Shown: piece by piece, positions 1-6,558 of the stretch
Position numbering within the stretch: the stretch's first letter is position 1
Layout of the letters: each line of letters begins with the position of its first letter
Source: Lachnospiraceae bacterium
GTDB taxonomy: Bacteria; Bacillota; Clostridia; Oscillospirales; CAG-272
Direction: 5' to 3'
Length of the DNA: 32,090 nucleotides
Assembly (NCBI GenBank): GCA_024404495.1
Contig: JAKSPT010000027.1
Coordinates: 1 to 32,090 of the forward strand
Notes under the pieces: generated by a model
The model's database searches: none
What the model saw: the letters and a program-made list of their open reading frames with translations, nothing else
What the model was told of the DNA's origin: nothing
Program-made: the position numbers and the translations under genes

Positions 1-102
1 ATTGCTAATATTTGATACGGTGCTCTCATCATTTTCTCCTACAAATTCTGATTTGTCTACACGTTTAACGAGCATCGGATTTTGCCGTACAAAATCCATC
101 AT
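1..102 (-). CDS. 5' end of an unknown protein, cut by the left edge
   Basis: A reading frame starts at a double ATG (first codon at 100-102) and stays open for 34 codons to the window edge. A Shine-Dalgarno-like AAGGAAG at 112-118 lies nine bases upstream of the first ATG, which supports this start. The visible residues begin MMDFVRQNPMLVKRVDKSEF and are polar, with no signal peptide or membrane segment. I do not recognise the family. The stretch is more AT-rich than its neighbours. It follows the aminopeptidase stop at 168 by 65 bases with no clear terminator between, so it may be the last gene of the same minus-strand run. It is too short to be certain that it is coding. Confidence 0.42.
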   Translation of the reverse strand, partial: MMDFVRQNPMLVKRVDKSEFVGENDESTVSNISN

Positions 103-167
103 CTGAAAATACTTCCTTATCTATCCGAAAGCATCCGCAGGCGGTTTTTGTGTGAATAACGGGGGGA

Positions 168-1397
168 TCAGAACGCCCATTCGCCGTTTCGGAAGATCGG
201 GTATTCCTTTCCGTCCTCCGCGATGCCGGTGATCGAGAGGTCCTCGGTACCGATCATAAAGTCCTCGTGGATCATCGAATCATTGATGCCCTTGGCTCTG
301 CATTCCTCGTTCGTGTACTTTTCGTAGTCCTTCAGACAGTTCGTAAAGCCGTGACCGAGCGCGAGGTGGCAGACGGCGTTTTCGTCGTAAAGGGTATTGC
401 AGAAGAGGACGCCGCAGCGGTTGATCGGACCCGACCACGGAACGAGCGCGCATTCGCCGAGCATCGCGGCGCCCTCGTCCATCGAGATCATGGTTTTCAG
501 CAGCTCCTCGTTCTTTTCCGCCCTGACTTCGACCGCTTTTCCGTTCTCAAACCGGACGGAGAAGTTCTCGATCAGCTCACCGCGGAACGAGAAGGGCTTG
601 GAGGAATAGACGATACCTTCTGCTTTTCCCGCCATCGGAGAAACGAAGACCTCCTCGGAGGGAATATTCGGATTGAAGAAGATGCCGCTTCCGAGCGCGG
701 TCTCGCCGCCGCCGAGGAAGAGCGCGTCCGGGATCAGACCGACGCGGAGGTCGGTTCCGTTCGACGCCTTGTAAACGAGCTCCTTCAAATGCAGTCCGTT
801 CAGATACGCGCATCTCTTTTCAAGATCGGCGTTGTGATCCTTCCACGCCTGAATGGGATCGGGACCGTCGGCGCGGGAGGTCTTGAGGATCGCCTCCCAC
901 AATAGCTCTACCGCCTTCGCGGGGCGCTCGCCCGGGAAGAGCTTCTTTGCCCACGCCTTGCCCGGAACGCCCGCGATGCACCACTGATACTTGTTTTCCA
1001 TCGCGTCGCGGTAGGGCTTGATGATGCCGAAGCGCTTTCTCGCCGCCTTCGCGTACTTTTCCTGATCCATTCCGGCAGAGCCGTCGGGATCCTCGGAGAG
1101 CAGATAGATCATGCAGGGAAGCGCCTCCACGCGGTGCTTCCATTTTTCCTCTTCCCATTTTTCGACGGTGGAGAGGGTCTTCAGACTGCGGTACTTCACG
1201 TTGATCTTTTCAAGCGGCTGATACGACCAATCGACGGTGACCTTTCCGGCGCCCGCCTTATAGCACTCCTCGACGACCGTTTTCACGAATTCGGGCTGAT
1301 CGAGATCGGCGACGATGATGACCTCCTGCCCCTTCTGTACGTTGACGCCCGTTTTGGCGATCAGCCTCGCGTAATTTCTCAATACCGTTTTTTTCAT
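168..1397 (-). CDS. M29-family metallo-aminopeptidase (AmpS/PepS-like)
   Basis: This 409-residue protein has the usual length and layout of the M29 (thermophilic aminopeptidase) family. These are cytoplasmic two-metal exopeptidases that remove N-terminal residues from peptides. All five expected metal-ligand positions can be seen in the C-terminal half: Glu in NPNIPSEEVFVSP, Glu in GECALVPW, His in CHLALGHGF, and the His and Asp of MIHEDFMIGT. There is no signal peptide. The gene starts four bases after the GH36 stop, so the two are almost certainly co-transcribed and perhaps translationally coupled. The preferred peptide substrate cannot be read from the sequence. Family assignment is firm; the M29 subgroup is not resolved. 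Confidence 0.9.
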   Translation of the reverse strand: MKKTVLRNYARLIAKTGVNVQKGQEVIIVADLDQPEFVKTVVEECYKAGAGKVTVDWSYQPLEKINVKYRSLKTLSTVEKWEEEKWKHRVEALPCMIYLLSEDPDGSAGMDQEKYAKAARKRFGIIKPYRDAMENKYQWCIAGVPGKAWAKKLFPGERPAKAVELLWEAILKTSRADGPDPIQAWKDHNADLEKRCAYLNGLHLKELVYKASNGTDLRVGLIPDALFLGGGETALGSGIFFNPNIPSEEVFVSPMAGKAEGIVYSSKPFSFRGELIENFSVRFENGKAVEVRAEKNEELLKTMISMDEGAAMLGECALVPWSGPINRCGVLFCNTLYDENAVCHLALGHGFTNCLKDYEKYTNEECRAKGINDSMIHEDFMIGTEDLSITGIAEDGKEYPIFRNGEWAF

Positions 1398-1401
1398 ATC
1401 C

Positions 1402-3519
1402 TTATCCTTTCATTTTTTCCGCGATATAGACGCGGGAATCAAGTGCGTTTTCGATCCTTGCCGTAATGCCGTATTCAACGAGCTCCCAGCCGCGTAAAAC
1501 GCCCATAAAGCGGTCGTTGCAGGAGACGCGGAATTCCCCATCTGGGTCGATCCCGCGGAATCTGACGCGGATTTCGGGGTTCTCGGGGCGCGTCAGCGTA
1601 AAGACGCCGAGCATCGAGAAGTCACGCTCCGCCGAGCCGAGCTCAAGGATGCCGACCGAATCGGGCGACGTTTCATAAATCTCCGGCGTGTGATGATAGA
1701 CGCGGCAGCCGGGCAGATGCGGACGGACGACGTTTTTATAGGTGTCGAGCATATTCCGTATCGCTGCAAGCTGACGGTCGTTCAGAGAGAGCCAGACAGG
1801 CGTATTATAGGAGCAGACCGGATTACCGAAGCGGGCGACGTTGAGCTGAAAATCGAGCGAAGCCGCGACCTGCACGTTCTGTCCGCCGACACCGCGCACG
1901 AAATATTCGCAGGGAAGGAGCATCGAAACGCCGTTCAGCACGCGGTAGGACGTCGGGGCGATCTGCTGATCGGTGATCCACGTATTGGACATCGGCGCCA
2001 CCATTCCGGTGTCGATCCGCGCGCCGCCGCCCGCGCAGTTCTGAAAGATCACGTCGGGGTAATCGGCGCGGAGCTTCCGGAAGATCTTATACCACGCATC
2101 GTAGTAACGGAGATCGCGGTTTTCGGAATAGCCGTAAGAATCCATAACGGCGGTAAAGGCGTAGGAACCGGAATCAAGGCGGAAGAAATCGAGCCGATAG
2201 CGGTCGATGATCGAGCGGATCGTTTCGTCGAGCCACTTTGCGCCCTCGGGGACCGAGGCGTCAACGATGCGGCAGTTTCCGTCGAGGACGGGAGCGCCGT
2301 TACGGTCGTGCAGACGGGCAGGTACCTCGGCGTCCCATATCTCGCTCCTGTAACCGATCTTTTCGGGATCCGCCCACAGACCGAATTTCAGCCCCTTGTT
2401 CTTCGCGTATTCCCGGATATCGAGCATCGAACGGTTGTAGCGGAAGGGCTTAGGGTCCCAGTTTCCGCAGTGACTCGGCCAATCGCGCTCGCCGTGCTCC
2501 TCTGCGTACCAGCTCGCGTCGATGAAGAAGACCTCGGCACCGAGCTTTTCGGCAGTGTCGATCGCGTGGAGGATCATCTCCTCAGACATATCGGTTTCCG
2601 GACCGATCCCCGACTCGAGAAGACCTTCCTTTTTGAAGGGAGCGGCATACAAACGGATATGGTCATTCATTTCGTTGATCGCGTCGTCGGTGCTGCCCGC
2701 CGCCGCACAAAAATGGAAGACCGGGGTCGTAAAGGTTTCGCCGGGCTTCAGAACGAGCGGATAGGGTCCCGCGCCGATCTCACAGCGGAAGGAAAGAGCG
2801 GCTGTCCCGTAATAGTTTTCGTGGGAGAAGCGCATCCGATACGCGCCGGAATGGGCAAGCGAGCCGACGAAAACGATGCCGTTCGGCTTGCTTTCGAGCG
2901 TGAAGAAGGGAATGCGGAAGCGGTCGGAATAGCGCTGTCTCGAGAAGACGAATTCTCCGCGCGCAAGCCCCTCGGTATGATAATCGCCCTCGTTCGCGCC
3001 CCAGCTGTTGTGCATATATCCGAGACGGAAGAGATCGTTTTCCTTTCCTTTGAAACGCCCCTGGGTCAGCCCTCCGCCGAAGACGGCAATCTTCGTGAAG
3101 GGGACAGGACGGTCGGTATCGTTTTTCAGGATCAGGGAGCGCGTCAGAGTATTCGTGCCGTCAAGCTCGGTCACGACGGTGACGGTAAGTCCCGCGCCTT
3201 CGTTTTTCAGCTTCAGCTCGGTACGGCAGACGCCGTTTGTGACCGGGGAATCATAGCTTACGAAGGAATAACCGTCCTCGATCCCGACGCCGTTTACCTC
3301 GAGGAAAAACGCCTGCGGGAGAAGATACGCCTCGGTGCCGGGTCTCGGAACAGAGGGGACGGTGGAGGTTTCGACCGGATAACCCGAAATGCCGAGCGCC
3401 GAGGAGGTCAGGACGCCGCCGAACAGTTTTTCCTCGTAATTCAGCATACCGCTGCGGTAGGAAACGTAAATGCCGTCTTTTTCCTTCGTCAGATAGGAAT
3501 TGCAGAACCTTTTCGTCAT
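1402..3519 (-). CDS. GH36-family alpha-galactosidase-like glycoside hydrolase
   Basis: The 705-residue protein has the GH36 order: an N-terminal beta-sandwich (about 1-290), a catalytic barrel (about 300-620) and a short C-terminal beta domain. Barrel landmarks are VFFIDASWYA, FGLWADPEKIG, LDFFRLDSGSY with the presumed nucleophile Asp, CAGGGARID, and TWITDQQI with the presumed acid/base Asp. The more usual forms are GLWFEPEM, KxDMN and WTSD. Catalysis is therefore probably intact, but the substrate may differ from simple alpha-galactosides. There is no signal peptide, so the enzyme is cytoplasmic and needs imported sugar; no transporter gene is in view. The start is supported by AGAGGAT just upstream. 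It lies 26 bases after the CapA-type gene and four before the aminopeptidase. Confidence 0.85.
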   Translation of the reverse strand: MTKRFCNSYLTKEKDGIYVSYRSGMLNYEEKLFGGVLTSSALGISGYPVETSTVPSVPRPGTEAYLLPQAFFLEVNGVGIEDGYSFVSYDSPVTNGVCRTELKLKNEGAGLTVTVVTELDGTNTLTRSLILKNDTDRPVPFTKIAVFGGGLTQGRFKGKENDLFRLGYMHNSWGANEGDYHTEGLARGEFVFSRQRYSDRFRIPFFTLESKPNGIVFVGSLAHSGAYRMRFSHENYYGTAALSFRCEIGAGPYPLVLKPGETFTTPVFHFCAAAGSTDDAINEMNDHIRLYAAPFKKEGLLESGIGPETDMSEEMILHAIDTAEKLGAEVFFIDASWYAEEHGERDWPSHCGNWDPKPFRYNRSMLDIREYAKNKGLKFGLWADPEKIGYRSEIWDAEVPARLHDRNGAPVLDGNCRIVDASVPEGAKWLDETIRSIIDRYRLDFFRLDSGSYAFTAVMDSYGYSENRDLRYYDAWYKIFRKLRADYPDVIFQNCAGGGARIDTGMVAPMSNTWITDQQIAPTSYRVLNGVSMLLPCEYFVRGVGGQNVQVAASLDFQLNVARFGNPVCSYNTPVWLSLNDRQLAAIRNMLDTYKNVVRPHLPGCRVYHHTPEIYETSPDSVGILELGSAERDFSMLGVFTLTRPENPEIRVRFRGIDPDGEFRVSCNDRFMGVLRGWELVEYGITARIENALDSRVYIAEKMKG

Positions 3520-3545
3520 GATCCGGATCCTCTTTTCATATTTCG

Positions 3546-5012
3546 TTACGCCGCGATTCCTTCGGGAAGCAGCAGGGAAGAATTGAATACCTCGACCGCG
3601 TTGCCGATCACGCCGTTCACCGTTGCGACGGCTTCCGCGGGATAATAATCGTTGTCAAGTCCGTATGCGGAGGGATCCTTCGCCGCTTTTTCCGCGGGAA
3701 GGATGCGGTAATCGAAAAAGCCGTCGGCGCAGAGATACCGGTGGACCCACGTCGTCATCGTATCGACCCCCGAGATCATACATTCCCCGGTGGAATATTT
3801 CCTGATCGTCAGCGTGACGGTAAGACCCATTTCGGTGTTCTTGTTGTTTCCGTGGCAGTAGTCGGAGGAGAGGGTCTCGCGGCACTGATTGGAAACGTAG
3901 TTGCCGAGCGAATAGAAGCAGATCGTTTTTCTTTCGGGATCGACCGTGGAATTCAGCACCTCGACCGGCTGTACGACGTGCGGGTGGGAGCCGATGATCG
4001 CGTCGACGCCGAGATCGCAGAGCTTCTGCGCGATCTCCTTCTGTTCGTCGTTCGGGGTGATGTAGTATTCGTCGCCCCAATGGATGAAGAAGAGGACGAG
4101 ATCGGCGCCGTTTTCCTTCAGCGCGCTGATCCTGCTTTCCGCCTCCGCGTAAAACGCTTCGTGCAGATAGCGGTTGAAAAGGTCGATATACTGAAGATCG
4201 TTTGCGGAGATCGGGATGCCATTGATCGTTCTGTTGACCGCGTCCCAGCCGAGATCGTGCGCGAAATTGATCATACCGAGCTTCACGCCGCCGACCTCAA
4301 CGATGCCGTAGGTCGGGTCCTCGGGCTTTTCTCTCGCGCCGAGCCACGAAAGACCGTATTCCTTGAATTTGGAGACCGTGCGCTGCACGCCGTATAGACC
4401 GTTATCATAGGTATGGTTGTTGGCGTAAAGCATCAGGTCGAATCCCGCGCCTTTCACCGCGTCAAGAACGGAATCGGGGGAAACAAAGGTCGGGTAACTC
4501 TGATAGGGATAAGCGGGATCGCCGAGCGTCGTCTCAAAATTGAGGATCGCGAGGTCGGCGGCACTCATTTCCTTGCCGATATACTGAAAGACGTCGGTAA
4601 AATCATAGGTTCCGGTATCGGCACGGTACGCGGTATTGACCTGCGGCATATGGAACATCAGATCTCCCGCCGTGCTGACCGTGATCTCTTCGTAGGTAAC
4701 CGGCGGCTCGGTTTCGGGTTCGGTCTCGGGAACCGTTTCCGGCTCGGTCACGGGTTCGGTAATGGGCTCCGTCTGTGGATCAGTCTCCGGCGGAAGCGTT
4801 GCGGGCGGATCGGTCTGCGGGAGCGTGATCTCCTCCGTCGGCGCTTCGGTTTCGTTCGGATCACCGAACCTTCCTGTCTTCGCCATCACGTAGATCAGGG
4901 TCCCGAGAAAAATGAGAAGAGCGATCAGCAATACGACCGGAACGTAGGGAAAGGTTTTTTTCCTCCCGGAACGTTTTACCGTTTTTTTGTTTGCGTTCTG
5001 ATTTCTGTTCAT
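3546..5012 (-). CDS. CapA-family (poly-gamma-glutamate type) metallophosphatase-like protein, membrane anchored
   Basis: I place the start at the ATG at 5010-5012, preceded by AAGGAT at a good distance, rather than at an in-frame TTG at 5028-5030. The 488-residue product has a basic cytoplasmic head (1-20), one membrane helix (about 24-45), a Pro/Glu/Thr-rich linker (about 52-106) and an extracellular CapA/PGA_cap domain. Diagnostic metallophosphatase motifs are STAGDLMFH, LNFETTL, YANNHTYDNG, FFIHWGDEY and GSHPHVVQPVE. CapA relatives take part in poly-gamma-glutamate export or anchoring, but many family members sit outside any polymer operon. No capB or capC is visible, so polymer synthesis should not be assumed. 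It follows the MgsA-like gene in the same direction, with a hairpin between them. Confidence 0.86.
   Translation of the reverse strand: MNRNQNANKKTVKRSGRKKTFPYVPVVLLIALLIFLGTLIYVMAKTGRFGDPNETEAPTEEITLPQTDPPATLPPETDPQTEPITEPVTEPETVPETEPETEPPVTYEEITVSTAGDLMFHMPQVNTAYRADTGTYDFTDVFQYIGKEMSAADLAILNFETTLGDPAYPYQSYPTFVSPDSVLDAVKGAGFDLMLYANNHTYDNGLYGVQRTVSKFKEYGLSWLGAREKPEDPTYGIVEVGGVKLGMINFAHDLGWDAVNRTINGIPISANDLQYIDLFNRYLHEAFYAEAESRISALKENGADLVLFFIHWGDEYYITPNDEQKEIAQKLCDLGVDAIIGSHPHVVQPVEVLNSTVDPERKTICFYSLGNYVSNQCRETLSSDYCHGNNKNTEMGLTVTLTIRKYSTGECMISGVDTMTTWVHRYLCADGFFDYRILPAEKAAKDPSAYGLDNDYYPAEAVATVNGVIGNAVEVFNSSLLLPEGIAA
4694..4856 (-). repeat. Pro/Glu/Thr-rich linker coded by degenerate short repeats
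   Basis: This stretch encodes a low-complexity spacer with repeated TEP, PET and DP units, linking the membrane helix of the CapA-type protein to its catalytic domain. At the DNA level it is a run of related GGTTCGGTC/GGCTCGGTC-like words. Such linkers usually let a surface enzyme reach through the cell wall. A shorter ETKPETHPETEPEPD linker occurs in the lipoprotein coded at 27532-28701. The copy number could vary between strains. Confidence 0.75.
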
Positions 5013-5028
5013 CTGTAAATCCTTATCC

Positions 5029-5060
5029 AAAAGAAGGCGTCTGCCGTTTTGACAGACGCC
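5029..5060 (-). terminator. Hairpin after the MgsA-like gene, possible terminator or attenuator
   Basis: On the minus strand, GGCGTCTG and CAGACGCC form a perfect 8-bp stem around a 9-base loop, followed by TTCTTTTGG. It begins nine bases past the MgsA-like stop. The CapA-type start codon lies only about 24 bases beyond the stem, and no promoter fits in that space. Readthrough into the CapA-type gene, or a promoter inside the MgsA-like gene, is therefore required. Confidence 0.55.
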
Positions 5061-5069
5061 GTGCTTTCA

Positions 5070-5519
5070 TCAATTGTGGAGGGCTGCCATTTTCTTCTTT
5101 TTGAGGTTGTACTCGGAGCGGGGATTCGCGATCTCACGCCAGTCGAGGTCACCGCGGTCAAGCGCGCGGACAAGGACCTCGGCGGTCGCGATGTTCGTCG
5201 CGATCGGAATATTGTGGAGATCGCAGAGGCGGAGCAGGGTGGTTCCGAAATCCTCGCTCTCCTCGCTGCCCGCAGCCTGATCGCGGAAATAGATCACCAT
5301 ATCGATCTCGTCGAACGAGATACGGGAAGCGATCTGCTGCATTCCGCCGTGTGCGCCGGAAAGGAGGCGGTCGATATCAAGACCTGTGGCTTCGGAAATA
5401 TACTTACCGGTAATCCCGGTCGCGTAAATATTGTGTTTGGTAAGAATACCACAGTACGCAATGCAGAACTGAGTAAGCAGTTCCTTTTTTCTGTCGTCCG
5501 CTATGAGTGCTATTTCCAT
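5070..5519 (-). CDS. mgsA: Methylglyoxal-synthase-like protein with altered catalytic positions
   Basis: The 149-residue protein aligns over its full length with MgsA, which turns dihydroxyacetone phosphate into methylglyoxal. Recognisable blocks are IALIADDRKK, YATGITG, ISEATGL, YFRDQ and CDLHNIPIATNIATAEVLVR. Key positions differ. The His of the usual AHD motif is Asp here. The catalytic Asp of the usual GPxGGDQQ motif is Met in GAHGGMQQ. The usual PHDPD/PHEPD stretch is replaced by SEESEDF, so its His is missing. The nearby ATGITG phosphate-binding turn is kept. The fold is secure, but ordinary synthase activity is doubtful; it could be a divergent subfamily or a ligand sensor. AAAGGATG upstream supports the start. 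It follows the MinD-like gene by 30 bases. Confidence 0.8.
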   Translation of the reverse strand: MEIALIADDRKKELLTQFCIAYCGILTKHNIYATGITGKYISEATGLDIDRLLSGAHGGMQQIASRISFDEIDMVIYFRDQAAGSEESEDFGTTLLRLCDLHNIPIATNIATAEVLVRALDRGDLDWREIANPRSEYNLKKKKMAALHN

Positions 5520-5549
5520 GCCGATTCATCCTTTCGGTTTTTCTGTTGG

Positions 5550-6362
5550 TTATCTTAACTGATTCATCAGTTGTTTACGGTTGATGTGACGGAATCCCGT
5601 GAAAAGGGGAAGCTGAATGCCGTTCAGCCGCTGCGCGATATTGCGGTAGGCGGCGGGGACGTTGGAATCCTTCAGGGAAAAGACGAGTTCTCTCCTCGAC
5701 TGCGCTTCCATCACGCGGATATCGAAGGGAATGATGCCGATAAGCTGAATGCAGGTCTCGTCGATCAGCCCGGTGAGGCTGTGATCGGCAGAGAAGGCGA
5801 CCCTTCCGGTATCAAAGCAATTGATGACAAGCTTTCTCGATCCGACGCCCTTTTCGGCAAGCAGCGCACCCGTCCGTTCCGCGGCGCGGAGGGAGGTGGG
5901 CTGATTGGTGGAAACGACGAGCGCGGAATCGGAAACGGAAGCCGCCATCTGAAAGCTCTTTCCGATATCCCCGGGCGTATCGAGAATGATATAATCAAAG
6001 CCGCCCTCCATCGCGTAATGAAGGATGAGGGAACCGAAGCGTTCCTCCTCGATCATTTCCTCCGTTTTTCCGTAGGGCGCGCAGAGGAAGAATAGCTTTT
6101 CGTACCGGGGATCGTTGATCAGCGCCTTTTCGGGCGGAACGGAACCGGAAAGCACGTCGTAAACGTCATAGATCGCGCGGTCCTCGAGCCCGAGGATGAG
6201 GTCGAGAGAACGCACCGTGAAATCGCAGTCAACGAGGAGAACGCGGTACCCGATCTCTGCAAGTGCCGCGGACAGATTCGCGGCGATCGTCGATTTCCCG
6301 ACGCCGCCCTTGCAGGAGGTGACGGTCATAATGTTGCAGTTTTCCAACGTACGCTCTCCCAT
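5550..6362 (-). CDS. MinD-like ParA/MRP-family ATPase
   Basis: The product (270 residues from ATG at 6362) is a deviant-Walker P-loop ATPase. It has CKGGVGKST near the N terminus, VLLVDCDFTVRSLDLILGL (the MinD-type LDxDxGLRNLD region), YIILDTPGDI as Walker B, and VVSTNQPTSLRAAER. MinD proteins act at the membrane in division-site placement. Here no MinC or MinE is visible, and the C-terminal tail is not a typical MinD amphipathic helix. In Clostridium, minD and mgsA are neighbours in the mreBCD-minCDE-rodA-mgsA cluster (from memory), which fits this pairing. The start is uncertain: the ATG lies about 11 bases from the expected transcript start with no room for a good ribosome site, while an in-frame TTG at 6345-6347 follows GGGAGAG and gives 265 residues. 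Confidence 0.83.
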   Translation of the reverse strand: MGERTLENCNIMTVTSCKGGVGKSTIAANLSAALAEIGYRVLLVDCDFTVRSLDLILGLEDRAIYDVYDVLSGSVPPEKALINDPRYEKLFFLCAPYGKTEEMIEEERFGSLILHYAMEGGFDYIILDTPGDIGKSFQMAASVSDSALVVSTNQPTSLRAAERTGALLAEKGVGSRKLVINCFDTGRVAFSADHSLTGLIDETCIQLIGIIPFDIRVMEAQSRRELVFSLKDSNVPAAYRNIAQRLNGIQLPLFTGFRHINRKQLMNQLR

Positions 6363-6372
6363 CTTCCCATGA

Positions 6373-6382
6373 TGGTGTTATT
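6373..6382 (+). repeat. 10-bp direct repeat TGGTGTTATT, copy 1
   Basis: TGGTGTTATT occurs here and again at 6461-6470 in the same orientation. Copy 1 overlaps the -10 element and start point of the minus-strand promoter. Two copies of one 10-mer in a 196-bp control region are unlikely by chance, so a shared operator is possible. Confidence 0.5.
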
Positions 6383-6408
6383 ATACCAATTTTTCTCTTG
6401 TTTGTCAA
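6380..6408 (-). promoter_or_regulatory. Perfect sigma-A-type promoter for the MinD-like/MgsA-like operon
   Basis: On the minus strand TTGACA (6403-6408) and TATAAT (6380-6385) are separated by exactly 17 bases. The expected transcript start is near 6373, which would leave an extremely short leader before the ATG at 6362. Confidence 0.88.
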
Positions 6409-6460
6409 GATGGATTCTATAAATATCGCACAAAAAATCAGATTTATTTCCTTTCCGATA

Positions 6461-6470
6461 TGGTGTTATT
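6461..6470 (+). repeat. 10-bp direct repeat TGGTGTTATT, copy 2
   Basis: Second exact copy of the word at 6373-6382. It lies 13 bases upstream of the -35 element of the plus-strand promoter. A GAT precedes both copies within a few bases. Confidence 0.5.
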
Positions 6471-6472
6471 TG

Positions 6473-6482
6473 CGGAATTCCG
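6473..6482. promoter_or_regulatory. 10-bp perfect palindrome next to a -35 element
   Basis: CGGAATTCCG is a perfect palindrome ending one base before the TTGACA of the plus-strand promoter. Its position suits a repressor or activator site, but no regulator gene is adjacent, so a function is only a guess. Confidence 0.35.
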
Positions 6483-6483
6483 G

Positions 6484-6512
6484 TTGACAAAGCAATTTGC
6501 AGGAGGTATAAT
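6484..6512 (+). promoter_or_regulatory. Perfect sigma-A-type promoter for the beta-helix surface genes
   Basis: TTGACA (6484-6489), a 17-base spacer and TATAAT (6507-6512). The transcript should begin near 6519, leaving a leader of about 40 bases before the ATG at 6559. Confidence 0.9.
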
Positions 6513-6558
6513 AGAATAAGAAATAAATGAATATAAGTATGCGAGGTTTTTTTACGAA

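Noticed and set aside
1690..3645. Long plus-strand open frame (about 650 codons)
   Set aside because: It is antisense to the GH36 gene, shows no domain pattern, and reflects the GC-rich codon use of the real gene.
4694..4856. Short repeated words that might suggest a CRISPR or regulatory repeat array
   Set aside because: They encode an in-frame Pro/Glu/Thr linker, with degenerate units and no constant spacers.
3546..5012. Poly-gamma-glutamate capsule locus
   Set aside because: Only a CapA-family protein is present; no capB, capC or ligase gene is visible, and solitary CapA homologues are common.
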